DNA of 64,000 bases from Rhizobium sp. ACO-34A (GCA_002600635.1 CP021371.1:4424001-4488000); one strand, 5' to 3'. Numbered from the stretch's first letter, positions 1-10,276 are shown. Made by a program: numbers and translations. The notes: generated by a model from the sequence alone, not told the origin.

Positions 1-2
1 TC

Positions 3-3000
3 ACCCACTGGCTGTCCACCCTGCTGTCGAACCCCGACCGGCGCATCACCATCGATGGCGCGGGACCACTGCTGACGGGCGCACTGCGCGTCGAGCATGT
101 GGCGGTCGCCGATACCGAAGGCGTCTATGCGGAGATCGACAATCTCGCACTCGACTGGACACCGCTCGACCTGCTCTCCGGCACGTTCCGCGCCCAGCGT
201 CTGGCAGCCGACCGGGTAAGGCTCGACCGCACACCGGTCACGACCATCGAGCAGACGAAGAGCAGCGACGGATTTTCCCTGCCGATTGCAATCAACGTCA
301 AGAAGCTGGAGCTTCCCTCGGTCGAGATCGGCACGGAGCTGGCGCGCCGCGAAATTCGCCTCTCGCTCACCGGATCCGGCAAGGCTTCCGGCGACACCAT
401 AACCGCCAATATCGAGGCCCAGCGCCCCGATTCGCCGGAGACCAGCGCCCGCGCGGATCTCGTTTATGCTCCATCCAAAAACCGGCTGCAGATTGCCGCC
501 AATATCGTGGAGCCGACCGGCGGCCTGCTGGCAGGTCTTCTCAAACTGCCTGGCACGCCAGCCATCAACCTCACGATTGAAGGCGACGGCCCGCTATCAG
601 ACTGGCAGGGCAAGATTGCCGCCGCGCTCGACGGCCGACCCACGCTTGCGATCCATGCGACCCACAAGCAATCCGCCGATGGCACACGCCGCATTCTCGT
701 AGAAGGCGGTGGCCGTTTCGACGCTATGCTTCCGCCGGGCTTTCGCCCGCCGTTTGCGGACGAAACCGCTATCGATATCGATGCGAGCCTCGCGCCCGGT
801 GGCGCGATCCAGATCGACCGCGGCAGCCTGTCCACCGGGGCGCTGTCCCTTTCGGCTTCCGGCCGCTACGACCCGTCAGGCGAAAACGACCTTTCCGCCG
901 AACTGACCGGCCTCAAGGGTCCCGTCGATTTCAACTATCCAAGCGGTAATGATAACATCACGCTCGCCATTCGCGAGGCGAGCCTGTCGCTGCGCGGTCG
1001 CGCCGACGCCGCCCTGTTCGAAATGTCCACCAAGCTCGACAAGGTGAAAACAGCACAGGGCGAATTCGATGGCCTGGCCATCGAGGCGAAGAGCAAGGCC
1101 TTCAATCTGGCAAACCAGACCGGCCGCATTGAGACGATGGTAACGGTCGCCGGGATGCAGTTCCCCGATGCCGAACTCAACCGCCTCCTGCAGGCCCCGA
1201 TGACGTTGAAGGCGCCGATCGTGCTCGCCGCAACGGCCGTAGGTCTTGAAGCGGCAACCATCGAAAGCGCCAGCATCGGCGGCACAGTGGTTGGCCAGTA
1301 CGCCCTTGCCGACAAGCGCCTCACCGGCCGCTTCGAACTCTTCGGCATTCCCGGCATTCTGCCCGACACCATCGCGGCCAAGCTCCGCGACACCATTCGC
1401 GTCTCCGGCAACCTGAACTACAACCTGCCGCAGGACATCAAGCTCAACAACCTGAAGATCACCACCAATCTCGGCGAAGCCTCCGGCAACATCGAACTCG
1501 ATGCGGAAAAGAAGCTGACGGCTGATCTTGCCGGCCGCATCGCCGATATCGGCGCCTTGATGGACAACACCAAGGGCGTTTCCGACTTCTCGCTTTCCGC
1601 CAATGGACCACTCGACGCGCTGGCCGCCCGTCTTTCGCTCAGAAGCGAGGCAGCGACGGTCGCAGGCCGCAAGCTCGAGGGCTTCACGGTGGATGTCGAA
1701 GGCACCGCCGACAAGGCCGCCCCGAAGGGCACCCTACGCATGGCCGGCCGTATCGACGGGCAGCAGGTGCAGGGCACGGCGGATCTTGTCGCGGAAAACG
1801 GCCGTTCCGCCATTCCGGCCCTCAACATCACCGTCGGCAGCAACAGGCTCGACGGGACCATTGCCTTTTCTCCGGCCTTCCTGCCATCCGGCAATCTGAC
1901 CTTCGATTTCCCCGATATCGGCCTGCTTGCAGCTTTCGCCGGACAGACCGCGAGCGGCGATCTCAAGGGCACGCTTGCGCTGCAGGAAAACAACGGAAAG
2001 CTATCGGCCCAGGTGGTGGCTGCCGGCAACGGCATCCAGCGCGACACCCTCACCGTCGCCAAGCCCGATATCAAGCTGAACATTTCCGACCTCGCAGCCT
2101 TCGCAGTCGAGGGAACAGTCGCAGCCTCCGAGGTCAAGTCCGGCGCCAACCGGGTAGAAGCGCCGAAACTTGCGTTCACGCGACAGGGCGCAAGCACCGC
2201 CTTCGATCTGAACGCGCGTTATGATGCAGCGCCGCTGGTCGTCGCGGGCAGTGTCACGCAGAACGCCGGCGGACTGGATATCGCCCTCGACAGGGCATCC
2301 GCAGCCCCCACCGGCATCGCGCTGAAGCTCGCCCGCCCCGCAGCATTGCGGCTGAGCGATGGAACCGTGACCATCGGAACCGCCACAATATCGGCCGGCA
2401 GCGGCACAGTCGATATCAAGGGCAGCGCCGGCCACGAACTCGATCTCGCCATCACGCTGGATCGCTTGCCCGCTTCGCTTGCGGCGAAGGCAGCGCCCAA
2501 CCTTTCGCCCGAAGGCGTCATATCCGGCACGGTGACTGTCAAGGGAACGGCAGCAGCACCTGCGCTGACCTATAACCTCAACTGGGCAGACGCGGGGCTG
2601 GCCCAGACGAGATCGGCAGGCGTCGGCAGCTTCTCGATCTCGGCAAACGGCGAGTTCAGGGATCAGAACCTCTCTCTCGACACCCGGGTAACCGGCCAGC
2701 AGGGCCTCACCTTCGCAGGCGGCGGCACGCTTGGCCTCGCCGGCAGCCGGCCGATCAACATGAAGTTCACCGGCAACCTCCCCTTCGCCGCCTTGAGCGG
2801 AGTCCTGTCGGGCCAGGGGTTGATCCTCGAAGGCAGCGCCAACGCCGATGTCACCGTCACCGGCACTGCCGGCGCACCCGAAATCAACGGCACCGCGACA
2901 ACCTCCGGCGCCAAGCTTATCGACGTTCGCCGCAATCTGGCGCTCGAACAGCTTGCGGCAACCGTCAGCCTGCGCGGTGACCGGGCGGAGATCACCGAAC

Positions 3001-4037
3001 TCGGCGGCAAGCTCGCCAGCGGCGGCCGCATTTCCGGCAGCGGCACAATCGACATTCGCCCGCCCGGGCTGCCGGCAGATATCGCGGTTACGCTGGACAA
3101 GGCCGTGTATGTCGACGGAACCATGGTTGCGAGTACCGCCGACGGCAAGCTTGCGCTCAAGGGGCCCCTGCTGAACAACCCGGTACTCTCGGGCACCATC
3201 GCCCTTTCACGGACAGCGATCACCATTCCGGAAAAACTGCCCGCCAGCCTTTCGCAACTGAACATCCAGCACAGGAATGCGCCCGCCAACGTCCGTAATC
3301 AGATGGCGAAGGTGACGAAGACCGAAGAACACGGCTCCTCCTCCACCATAGCGCTCGATCTGACGATCTCGTCTCCCTCGCAGATCTTCGTGCGCGGACG
3401 TGGTATCGACGCGGAACTCGGCGGAACAGTCCGGGTGACAGGAAACGCCGTGAACCCGAATGTCTCCGGTGGATTCGAACTGCGCCGCGGGCGCATGTCC
3501 ATCCTGACCAAGCGACTGGAATTCACCGAAGGCAACATCACCTTCGGCGGCGGTCTCATTCCGATCCTCGACATGACGGCGACCACGACATCCGGCTCGA
3601 CGACGATCACCATCACGATCGCGGGCTTTGCCAACGATCCCTCGGTGTCCTTCTCGTCATCCCCCGCCCTGCCACAGGATGAAATCCTGGCTCAACTGAT
3701 CTTCGGTCAGTCGATGTCCCGCCTGTCGGCTCTGCAGATCGCCCAGCTTGCCGATGCGGCAAGCCAGCTTGCCGGCGGCCGCACCGGGTCGCTCTTCGAA
3801 AGCCTGCGCTCCACGCTCGGCGTTGACGATCTCGACATCTCGACCGACGAGACCGGCCAGACCAATGTCAGCGCCGGGAAGTACCTCAACAACCGCACCT
3901 ATATCGAGCTGCAGCAGAGCGGCTCGGGCCAGAGCAAGGCCGTCATCAACCTCGATGTCGGCCGCGGCGTGAAGCTGAAAGGCGAAGCAGGCGCTGAAGG
4001 CGCCGGCGGCGGCATCTTCTACGAAAAGGAATACTGA
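3..4037 (+). CDS. tamB: TamB, inner-membrane translocation and assembly module subunit (5' end outside the window)
   Basis: TamB-type (DUF490/AsmA-like) protein that spans the periplasm and works with TamA in outer-membrane protein assembly and probably lipid transfer. The frame is open from the first bases, so the N-terminal anchor and true start lie before the window; the GTG at 99 is internal. The visible 1,344 codons are almost entirely repetitive short beta-strand units rich in Gly, Ala, Thr and Asp, as expected for a long beta-taco groove. The C-terminal ~350 residues hold the conserved TamB domain (for example FGGGLIPILDMTAT and PALPQDEILAQLIFGQSMS), and the protein ends in a beta-rich tail, GGGIFYEKEY. 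TamA would be expected just upstream. Family call is strong. Confidence 0.93.
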   Translation, partial: THWLSTLLSNPDRRITIDGAGPLLTGALRVEHVAVADTEGVYAEIDNLALDWTPLDLLSGTFRAQRLAADRVRLDRTPVTTIEQTKSSDGFSLPIAINVKKLELPSVEIGTELARREIRLSLTGSGKASGDTITANIEAQRPDSPETSARADLVYAPSKNRLQIAANIVEPTGGLLAGLLKLPGTPAINLTIEGDGPLSDWQGKIAAALDGRPTLAIHATHKQSADGTRRILVEGGGRFDAMLPPGFRPPFADETAIDIDASLAPGGAIQIDRGSLSTGALSLSASGRYDPSGENDLSAELTGLKGPVDFNYPSGNDNITLAIREASLSLRGRADAALFEMSTKLDKVKTAQGEFDGLAIEAKSKAFNLANQTGRIETMVTVAGMQFPDAELNRLLQAPMTLKAPIVLAATAVGLEAATIESASIGGTVVGQYALADKRLTGRFELFGIPGILPDTIAAKLRDTIRVSGNLNYNLPQDIKLNNLKITTNLGEASGNIELDAEKKLTADLAGRIADIGALMDNTKGVSDFSLSANGPLDALAARLSLRSEAATVAGRKLEGFTVDVEGTADKAAPKGTLRMAGRIDGQQVQGTADLVAENGRSAIPALNITVGSNRLDGTIAFSPAFLPSGNLTFDFPDIGLLAAFAGQTASGDLKGTLALQENNGKLSAQVVAAGNGIQRDTLTVAKPDIKLNISDLAAFAVEGTVAASEVKSGANRVEAPKLAFTRQGASTAFDLNARYDAAPLVVAGSVTQNAGGLDIALDRASAAPTGIALKLARPAALRLSDGTVTIGTATISAGSGTVDIKGSAGHELDLAITLDRLPASLAAKAAPNLSPEGVISGTVTVKGTAAAPALTYNLNWADAGLAQTRSAGVGSFSISANGEFRDQNLSLDTRVTGQQGLTFAGGGTLGLAGSRPINMKFTGNLPFAALSGVLSGQGLILEGSANADVTVTGTAGAPEINGTATTSGAKLIDVRRNLALEQLAATVSLRGDRAEITELGGKLASGGRISGSGTIDIRPPGLPADIAVTLDKAVYVDGTMVASTADGKLALKGPLLNNPVLSGTIALSRTAITIPEKLPASLSQLNIQHRNAPANVRNQMAKVTKTEEHGSSSTIALDLTISSPSQIFVRGRGIDAELGGTVRVTGNAVNPNVSGGFELRRGRMSILTKRLEFTEGNITFGGGLIPILDMTATTTSGSTTITITIAGFANDPSVSFSSSPALPQDEILAQLIFGQSMSRLSALQIAQLADAASQLAGGRTGSLFESLRSTLGVDDLDISTDETGQTNVSAGKYLNNRTYIELQQSGSGQSKAVINLDVGRGVKLKGEAGAEGAGGGIFYEKEY

Positions 4038-4054
4038 CGCCTCAGGGGCGTCAG
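4034..4054. other. GC-rich hairpin at the 3' end of tamB
   Basis: CTGACGCC (4034-4041) pairs perfectly with GGCGTCAG (4047-4054), and the hairpin includes the tamB stop codon. It lies between the convergent tamB and Lrp genes. No clear T-tract follows on either strand, so it may only protect RNA ends. It is a weak terminator candidate. Confidence 0.35.
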
Positions 4055-4082
4055 ATGGCTGAAGGCTAAGGACAAAGTCGCC

Positions 4083-4517
4083 TCAGCTGACCTTGCTGGT
4101 CTTCAGCAGAATGCTCGATTCCGTCGTATTGATGCCCTCGATCAGGCGAATGCGCCGCAGGGTCTCGTCGAAGGAGGCGAGATCGCGATCCTCCAGTTCG
4201 GCGATGAAATCCCAGCGCCCGTTGGTGCTGTGGAGCGCCCTCACCTGAGGCAGGCCGCGCAGCTGATGGGCTACACGATCGGCAAACTTGCCGACGACCT
4301 CGATCATCGCAATCGCCCTCACCCCCGCAGGCCGTATCTCGCTTCCCGTCCTGATCGTGAACGCCGCAATCGTGCCGTCCGCCACCATCCGGTCGATGCG
4401 TGCGGTCACCGTTGCCCGCGATGCACCCGTCGTTGCGGCGAGCGAGGAGGCAGAAATACGCGCATTGTGGCGCAATGCGCTGAGGATATCGCGATCCAGA
4501 TCATCCATCGCCATCAC
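4083..4517 (-). CDS. Lrp/AsnC family transcriptional regulator, probable arginase regulator
   Basis: 144-residue feast/famine regulator. The N-terminal winged helix-turn-helix (about residues 5-55, LDRDILSALRHNARISASSL then ASRATVTARIDRM) is followed by a RAM/AsnC ligand-binding domain (about 70-140, including a Gly-Arg-Trp-Asp segment). It is transcribed divergently from the arginase gene across about 120 bases. In Agrobacterium and relatives, Lrp-type regulators are known to control arginase and ornithine catabolism, so local control with arginine or ornithine as effector is a reasonable inference. A second Met codon lies at residue 2 and another at residue 4; the start is uncertain by a few codons. 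Confidence 0.88.
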   Translation of the reverse strand: MMAMDDLDRDILSALRHNARISASSLAATTGASRATVTARIDRMVADGTIAAFTIRTGSEIRPAGVRAIAMIEVVGKFADRVAHQLRGLPQVRALHSTNGRWDFIAELEDRDLASFDETLRRIRLIEGINTTESSILLKTSKVS

Positions 4518-4639
4518 TTCGTCAGTTCAAGTCATCGTTTTGCTCAATCTAGCTTTCTTTTCGACAATTTTCCATCTTTTTGCCAACGCAGGCTTTGATA
4601 ACAATCCGGCTTTTCCTGCCAGTTCCAAAGGAGATCCGG
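4518..4639. promoter_or_regulatory. Divergent regulator/arginase promoter region
   Basis: This 122-base gap separates the divergent Lrp-type regulator and arginase genes. It is more AT-rich than its surroundings, with T-rich runs around 4553-4582, as often seen at Lrp-family sites. An AAAGGAG Shine-Dalgarno at about 4627-4633 serves the arginase ATG at 4640. I see no unambiguous -35/-10 pair or long palindrome. Confidence 0.45.
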
Positions 4640-5572
4640 ATGACGGAGAAGAAGGCGGCAACCTTGATCGGCGTTCCCCTGGAAGAAGGCTCCGGCCGCG
4701 GCGGCTGCGCCATGGGCCCGGCTGCGCTGCGTATTGCCGGCATCGGCCATGCGCTCGGAGAGCTTGGTTATGCCGTCACCGATATCGGCGACCTGCGTCC
4801 CGCCCCCGCAACGGATCTGCCCCGTCACCAGAATGCACGCCATCTGCCGGTTGTTGCTGCCTTTACCCGCACGCTGGAGGATCGCACCTATCAGGCGGCC
4901 CATGCCGGCACCATCCCCATCCTGCTCGGCGGCGATCACAGCCTTTCCATGGGCAGCGTCTCCGGCATGGCCCGCCACGCGGCAGATCTCGGCCGGCCGC
5001 TCTATGTCCTCTGGCTGGACGCACACACGGACTTCAACTCTCCGGAGACGTCTCCCTCGGGCAACATGCACGGCATGCCGGTCGCGTTCTTCTGCGGAAA
5101 GGCGGAATTCACACCGATCCTGCCGGCCGGGCGGCCGCTGGTCGAGCCGAGCCACGTCTATCAGGTCGGCATCCGCTCGGTCGATGAAGAGGAGCGGGTG
5201 GCGATCAGGAATAACAAGGTCAACGTTTTCGACATGCGCGCCATCGATGAAGAAGGCGTCGGCGCCATCATCCGCCGTATCATCGCCGACGTCTCGAACG
5301 CCAATGGCCTTCTGCATGTCAGCCTCGACGTGGACTTCCTCGATCCGGACGTCGCGCCGGGCGTCGGCACGACGGTTCCCGGCGGCGCTACTTTCCGCGA
5401 AGCGCACCTGATCATGGAGATGCTGCACGACAGCGGGCTGGTTTCCTCGCTCGATCTGGTCGAGCTTAATCCCTTTCTCGATGACCGGGGCAAGAGCGCC
5501 CGCGTGATGGTCGAACTGGCCGCCAGCCTGTTCGGACGCCGCGTCTTGGATCGCCCCACTCGCGCCGCCTGA
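4640..5572 (+). CDS. rocF: Arginase
   Basis: Hydrolyses L-arginine to ornithine and urea with a dinuclear manganese centre. The 310 residues are typical for bacterial arginase. All ureohydrolase metal motifs are present: GGDHS (His100), DAHTD (Asp127, His129, Asp131) and SLDVDFLDP (Asp230, Asp232), with Glu275 in DLVELNPF. The ELNPFLDDRGKSA ending is arginase-like rather than agmatinase-like. I chose the ATG at 4640 because AAAGGAG sits about 6 bases upstream; the frame stays open another 20 codons upstream without a comparable ribosome site. The divergent Lrp-type gene is the probable regulator, and a strong terminator follows the stop. Confidence 0.93.
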   Translation: MTEKKAATLIGVPLEEGSGRGGCAMGPAALRIAGIGHALGELGYAVTDIGDLRPAPATDLPRHQNARHLPVVAAFTRTLEDRTYQAAHAGTIPILLGGDHSLSMGSVSGMARHAADLGRPLYVLWLDAHTDFNSPETSPSGNMHGMPVAFFCGKAEFTPILPAGRPLVEPSHVYQVGIRSVDEEERVAIRNNKVNVFDMRAIDEEGVGAIIRRIIADVSNANGLLHVSLDVDFLDPDVAPGVGTTVPGGATFREAHLIMEMLHDSGLVSSLDLVELNPFLDDRGKSARVMVELAASLFGRRVLDRPTRAA

Positions 5573-5608
5573 GAAGATAGCGGATTAACACACCCATTTT
5601 GCCGGACG

Positions 5609-5642
5609 CGGCCAGGGCGACAACTCGCCCTGGCCGTATTTT
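5609..5642 (+). terminator. Rho-independent terminator after arginase
   Basis: A perfect 12-bp stem, CGGCCAGGGCGA (5609-5620) with TCGCCCTGGCCG (5625-5636), closes on a CAAC loop and is followed by TATTTT. It lies 36 bases after the arginase stop codon. Confidence 0.9.
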
Positions 5643-6017
5643 CGTTGAACCAGAGCGCCAGCCACCTGTTCACAACCTTCCACAATTCCCGGGAGAGACA
5701 ATATCATCATGGGTGAATGAACCCATTCACCTCCGGCGGCGATAAAGAAGTAATTCTTCAATTAAGAAATAACTAATGGTTGATACAATAAAAAATGCAA
5801 CCAAGGATAATCTATTTGGACCCGTTATAGTTGATATTCAGGTCAAAAAACCACCACTAAGAATATTTTAACTCAAATACTTATATGTTTTGACCCGAAA
5901 GTGAAACAAATCCCGGGACAAATCCCGAAAAGGACATTCAGTCAGATTTGACTATTGGCAAGTTCTGACTGTGGCCATCGTGATGAGAAACGGGATGCTC
6001 GGAGCAAAGGCGCTTAT
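5643..6017. promoter_or_regulatory. AT-rich intergenic region upstream of the first chemoreceptor
   Basis: No gene is visible here. The stretch from about 5745 to 5935 is strikingly AT-rich against a GC-rich genome. It holds an 8-bp inverted repeat (GGTGAATG 5712-5719, CATTCACC 5724-5731) and two direct copies of ACAAATCCCG (5906-5915 and 5918-5927). The chemoreceptor promoter is probably here, but I cannot assign a sigma factor. A small RNA is possible but unsupported. Confidence 0.45.
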
Positions 6018-7805
6018 ATGACCATCCTGATGCCATTCGGTTCGGATGCAAAGGCAATCCTCGCCGCAATCAGCAAGTCCCAGGCAATGATCGAATTCGA
6101 TCTGCAGGGAAACATTCTCCTTGCCAACGAGAATTTCTGCAAAGCACTTGGTTATGATTTTGCGGAGATAAAAGGCAAACATCACCGCATGTTCTGCGAT
6201 CCGGCCTATGTAGCCTCTCCGGAATACAAGGAATTCTGGGCCAAGCTCGCCAAGGGCGAGTTCGATGCGCGGGAGTACAAGCGCATTGCCAAGTCCGGCA
6301 AGGAGGTCTGGATCCAGGCTTCGTACAACCCCGTTTTCTCCGGCGGCAAGCCCTATAAAGTCGTGAAGTTCGCGACCGATATCACCGAAGCAAAGCTGAA
6401 GGCGGCGGAAGATTCCGGCAAGCTCGACGCTATCTCCCGCGCGCAGGCAATCATCGAATTCACACCCGGCGGGGAAGTTCTGACGGCCAACGAAAACTTC
6501 CTGTCGACGCTTGGCTACACGCTGTCGGAGATCCGCGGCAAGCATCATTCGATGTTTTGCGACCCCGCCTACGTCCACAGTAACGATTACAAGCTCTTCT
6601 GGCAGGAACTCGCTGGAGGGGAGTTCATTGCCCAGGAGTTCAAGCGCATCGGCAAGGGCGGAAAGGTCGTCTGGATCCAGGCATCCTACAACCCGATCTT
6701 CGATATGAACGGGAAAGTCTTCAAGGTCGTCAAATTCGCAACGGACATCACCGAACGTGTGCGCGCCGTTGATGATCTTGCAATTGGCCTGACCGCACTT
6801 TCGAATGGCGACCTGACGACACGCATCGAGAAGCCCTTCATACCGACGCTTGAGAAGGTCCGCACCGACTTCAACGCCTCGATCGAAAAGCTGCAGGGCG
6901 CCATGCGTACCGTCGGCGAGAACGCGGAAGGAATTGCCGCCAGTTCGGCACAGATTCAGGTCGCCTCCGACAGCCTCGCCACCAGAACCCAGCAACAGGC
7001 CGCCGCTGTCGAAGAGACCGCGGCCGCACTGGAGGAAATCACTCAGACGGTCGCCGACAGTTCCAAGCGCGCTGGCGAGGCGGGCCAACTGGTTGCCCGC
7101 ACCAAGACGGCCGCGGAACGCTCCGGCCAGGTGGTGAAAAATGCCATCGGTGCCATGGGCCAGATCGAAAACTCGTCGAACGAGATTTCCAACATCATCG
7201 GCGTCATCGATGACATCGCTTTCCAGACCAACCTTCTGGCGCTGAATGCCGGCGTCGAGGCGGCCCGCGCTGGCGAAGCCGGCAAGGGCTTTGCGGTCGT
7301 CGCACAGGAAGTTCGCGAGCTCGCCCAGCGGTCCGCGAATGCTGCAAAGGAAATCAAGACGCTGATCCACACTTCCGGCGATCAGGTGAAGAACGGCGTT
7401 TCTCTGGTCGGCGAGACTGGCAAGGCGCTGGACCAGATCGTGTCCGAGGTGCAGGAGATCGATCGCAACGTCGCCGCCATCGTCGATGCTTCACGCGAAC
7501 AGTCGACTGCGCTGCAGGAAATCAATCGCGCCGTGAACGGGATGGATCAGAACACCCAGCAGAATGCGGCCATGGTCGAAGAAACATCGGCTGCCAGCCA
7601 TAGTCTTGCCCGGGAAGCCGATACACTCAAAAATCTCCTCGCCCAGTTTAGATTTGGGCAACACTCTTCCGCTACAGTAAGAATAGCGCGTCCTGATGCT
7701 TCGCCCGTCGCATCCCCGGCACGCACACTCATGGCAAAGGTCGCCCGCGCCTCCACCGGCGCAGCCGCTTCTGCCCAGGCACAGGAAAGTTGGGAAGAAT
7801 TCTGA
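6018..7805 (+). CDS. Soluble methyl-accepting chemotaxis protein with two PAS domains and a CheR-tether C-terminus
   Basis: 595-residue chemoreceptor without a transmembrane segment, so probably cytosolic or cluster-bound. Domains in order: PAS1 (about 15-125), PAS2 (about 137-247), a HAMP-like linker (about 250-290) and the MCP signalling coiled coil (about 300-545). The hairpin tip includes [20 protein letters not shown] (401-420). PAS repeats of this Aer-like type usually sense redox or oxygen through FAD or heme; the ligand here is unknown. The last five residues are SWEEF (591-595), matching the xWxxF pentapeptide that tethers CheR/CheB. The ATG at 6018 follows a GGAG; a TTG start 21 codons upstream is less likely. 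The stop overlaps the cheW start. Confidence 0.92.
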   Translation: MTILMPFGSDAKAILAAISKSQAMIEFDLQGNILLANENFCKALGYDFAEIKGKHHRMFCDPAYVASPEYKEFWAKLAKGEFDAREYKRIAKSGKEVWIQASYNPVFSGGKPYKVVKFATDITEAKLKAAEDSGKLDAISRAQAIIEFTPGGEVLTANENFLSTLGYTLSEIRGKHHSMFCDPAYVHSNDYKLFWQELAGGEFIAQEFKRIGKGGKVVWIQASYNPIFDMNGKVFKVVKFATDITERVRAVDDLAIGLTALSNGDLTTRIEKPFIPTLEKVRTDFNASIEKLQGAMRTVGENAEGIAASSAQIQVASDSLATRTQQQAAAVEETAAALEEITQTVADSSKRAGEAGQLVARTKTAAERSGQVVKNAIGAMGQIENSSNEISNIIGVIDDIAFQTNLLALNAGVEAARAGEAGKGFAVVAQEVRELAQRSANAAKEIKTLIHTSGDQVKNGVSLVGETGKALDQIVSEVQEIDRNVAAIVDASREQSTALQEINRAVNGMDQNTQQNAAMVEETSAASHSLAREADTLKNLLAQFRFGQHSSATVRIARPDASPVASPARTLMAKVARASTGAAASAQAQESWEEF

Positions 7806-8284
7806 TGGCAACGACGATCAACTCCACGACCTTCGGCGGGGAAACCCTCGAAATCATCGCCTTCCGCCTGCATGATCAGGAATTCTGCGTGAAGACGACC
7901 ACGATCCGCGAAATCCGCGGCTGGGCTCCGTCGACGCCGATCCCGCATGCTCCCGCCGATGTCATCGGCGTCATGAACCTCCGCGGTTCGGTTATCCCGA
8001 TCATCGACCTCGCCTACAAGCTCGGCATGAAGAGCACGGTTGCCAACGAACGGTCCGCCATCGTCGTCGCCGAAGTGCACAACATGGTCATCGGCATGCT
8101 CGTCGACCGCGTCTCCGACATCCTGACCATCCCGTCGAGCCAGGTGCAACCCGTTCCGGAAATTTCCGCCTCCTTCGACAAGTCCTTCTCCGAAGGCATC
8201 ATCGCCAACGAGAACGGCATGATCTGCTTCCTGAACCTCTCCAAGATGTTCAAGGGCACCGAAGCGGAAGACCTCGCGGCCTGA
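7805..8284 (+). CDS. cheW: CheW chemotaxis adaptor protein
   Basis: Adaptor that couples chemoreceptors to the CheA kinase. The 159 residues form a single CheW/SH3-like domain, with the conserved IGVMNLRGSVIPIIDL block and a C-terminal ICFLNLSKMF strand. Its ATG overlaps the receptor stop codon (TGATG), indicating translational coupling, and a hairpin terminator follows. It lies between two related receptors and away from any che operon in this window, suggesting a dedicated adaptor for this pair. Confidence 0.95.
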   Translation: MATTINSTTFGGETLEIIAFRLHDQEFCVKTTTIREIRGWAPSTPIPHAPADVIGVMNLRGSVIPIIDLAYKLGMKSTVANERSAIVVAEVHNMVIGMLVDRVSDILTIPSSQVQPVPEISASFDKSFSEGIIANENGMICFLNLSKMFKGTEAEDLAA

Positions 8285-8317
8285 TCCCTTTATAATAGAA
8301 TATATACGACTGCTTTG

Positions 8318-8342
8318 AAGGCTCCATTCGTGGGGCCTTTTT
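8318..8342 (+). terminator. Rho-independent terminator after cheW
   Basis: AAGGCTCC (8318-8325) pairs with GGGGCCTT (8332-8339) with one G-T pair, and a run of five T follows. It separates the receptor-cheW pair from the second receptor, which should have its own promoter in the AT-rich bases 8343-8490. Confidence 0.85.
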
Positions 8343-8502
8343 CGTCTCACACTTCCCCTCTATATTTAAGTTTATCAAAATTTGCTTATGTAATTAGAAG
8401 ATTATTAAATACAGAAATGCCATCGTAACGTGTATTCCGGCGTGATCGTCGACGTGACGACACAACCGGAAGGAGGCCGCAGCTAGGGGAAGGGCGACTC
8501 GG

Positions 8503-10179
8503 ATGGCATGGTTTGCAGCAAGCAGTGACTCCAGCAACGTACGTTCCGCACTTTCTAAGTCCCAGGCAATGATCGAGTTCGATCTGACCGGGACCATTCT
8601 CGATGCCAATGAGAACTTCTGCCGAACGGTCGGCTACAGCCGGGAAGAGATCATCGGCAAGCACCACAGGATCTTCTGCGATCCGACCTATGCGGAATCG
8701 ATCGAGTATCGCGAATTCTGGGCGAGTCTGGTCTCCGGCAAGTTCGACGCCCGCGAGTACAAGCGTTTCGGCAAGGGCAGCCGGGAGATCTGGATCCAGG
8801 CCTCCTATAATCCCGTCTTTTCCGGCGGCAAGCCGTACAAGGTGGTCAAGATCGCGACCGACATCACCGAAGCGAAGAAGAGAAGCCTCGAGGACGCCGA
8901 CAAGATTTCCGCGATTTCCCGCTCCCAGGCCGTGATCGAATTCACTCCGGACGGCCGGATTCTGAAAGCCAACGAGAATTTCTGCAACGCCACGGGCTAC
9001 GACCTTTCCGAAATCGTCGGCCAGCATCACAGCATGTTCTGCGACCCCGCTTATGCAGCCAGCGCCGAATACAAGGCCTTCTGGGCACAGCTTGCCGAAG
9101 GCCGCTTCATGGCCAATGAATTTGTTCGCTATGGCAAGGGCGGCAAGGAAGTCTGGATCCAGGCCTCCTACAATCCCATTCATGATCTGAACGGGCAGGT
9201 CTACAAGGTGGTGAAGTTCGCAACCGATGTCACGCCGCGCATGACAGCGATCGACGCTCTGGGCCGCGCGCTGAACGCCGTCGCCGACGGCGATCTCCTG
9301 CAGTGCCTCGACCAGCCGTTCGTTCCGACCATGGAAAAGGTGCGTCAGGACTTCAACAGCGCTGTCGCCAAGCTGCGCAACGCCCTCCAGACGGTCGCCA
9401 TCAACGCGGAAGGCATCGCGTCGGCTTCCGCTGAAGTGCGCGAGGCCTCGGATGATCTGGCACATCGCACCGAACGGCAGGCCGCCTCGCTCGAAGAAGC
9501 CGCCGCCGCTCTTGAAGAGATAACCACCACCGTCGCCGATGCGACCCGCAGGGCAGACGAGGCAGGCCGCCTCGTTCGCGAGACGCGCAAGAGCGCCGAA
9601 ACCTCGGGCGAGGTTGTCGAACAGGCAATCGACGCCATGAGCCGCATTGAAGATTCGTCAAAGCAGATCACCAGCATCATCGGTGTCATCGACGAGATCG
9701 CCTTCCAGACCAACCTGCTGGCGCTGAACGCCGGCGTCGAGGCGGCCCGCGCCGGAGAGGCCGGGAAGGGCTTTGCCGTCGTTGCTCAGGAAGTACGGGA
9801 ACTGGCGCAGCGCTCGGCTCAGGCAGCCAAGGAAATCAAGACGCTGATCCACACATCCGGCGAGCAGGTGAAGAGCGGCGTCTCATTGGTCGGCAGGACG
9901 GGAGCAGCGTTGCACGAGATATCCTCCCGCGTCGGCGAGATAGACACCAACGTCACGGCCATCGTCGGCGCCTCCCGCGAACAGTCCGGCGCACTCCGGG
10001 AAATCAGCCAGTCCGTCAACCACATGGATCAGGCGACCCAGAAGAATGCCGCCATGGTTGAGGAAACCACGGCCGCCAGCCACGGGCTCGCGCGAGAGGC
10101 GGAAAGCCTGCACAATCTTCTCGGCGATTTCCGGATAGGCCGACCCGGTGACGTCAGGCACTCACTCGTCGCGGCATAG
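8503..10179 (+). CDS. Soluble methyl-accepting chemotaxis protein with two PAS domains, paralogue of the first
   Basis: 558-residue receptor with the same plan as the upstream one: two PAS domains (about 15-122 and 135-245), a HAMP-like linker, and an MCP signalling domain whose tip is nearly identical in protein sequence. No transmembrane segment or signal peptide. It lacks the C-terminal xWxxF tether (it ends RHSLVAA) and the roughly 45-residue linker that carries it in the paralogue. Start at 8503 follows a purine-rich AGGGGAAGGG. The two genes look like an old tandem duplication. Adaptation of this receptor probably depends on its neighbour's CheR/CheB tether or does not occur. Confidence 0.92.
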   Translation: MAWFAASSDSSNVRSALSKSQAMIEFDLTGTILDANENFCRTVGYSREEIIGKHHRIFCDPTYAESIEYREFWASLVSGKFDAREYKRFGKGSREIWIQASYNPVFSGGKPYKVVKIATDITEAKKRSLEDADKISAISRSQAVIEFTPDGRILKANENFCNATGYDLSEIVGQHHSMFCDPAYAASAEYKAFWAQLAEGRFMANEFVRYGKGGKEVWIQASYNPIHDLNGQVYKVVKFATDVTPRMTAIDALGRALNAVADGDLLQCLDQPFVPTMEKVRQDFNSAVAKLRNALQTVAINAEGIASASAEVREASDDLAHRTERQAASLEEAAAALEEITTTVADATRRADEAGRLVRETRKSAETSGEVVEQAIDAMSRIEDSSKQITSIIGVIDEIAFQTNLLALNAGVEAARAGEAGKGFAVVAQEVRELAQRSAQAAKEIKTLIHTSGEQVKSGVSLVGRTGAALHEISSRVGEIDTNVTAIVGASREQSGALREISQSVNHMDQATQKNAAMVEETTAASHGLAREAESLHNLLGDFRIGRPGDVRHSLVAA

Positions 10180-10202
10180 GTAAAGCGTACTGGCGACACA
10201 AT

Positions 10203-10238
10203 AAGGCAGAGGCAAACGATGTTTTGTCTCTGCCTTTT
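10203..10238 (+). terminator. Rho-independent terminator after the second chemoreceptor
   Basis: A 14-bp stem with one G-T pair (10203-10216 with 10223-10236; outer arms AAGGCAGAG and CTCTGCCTT) ends in TTTT. It lies 23 bases after the stop codon. Confidence 0.88.
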
Positions 10239-10276
10239 CAGTTTTGGGAAATCACGCTCCGGCAAATGGTGCGAAG

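Noticed and set aside
99..4037. tamB as a complete gene starting at the GTG at 99
   Set aside because: The frame stays open to the first bases of the window with sensible TamB-like sequence, and the N-terminal anchor is missing, so 99 is an internal codon.
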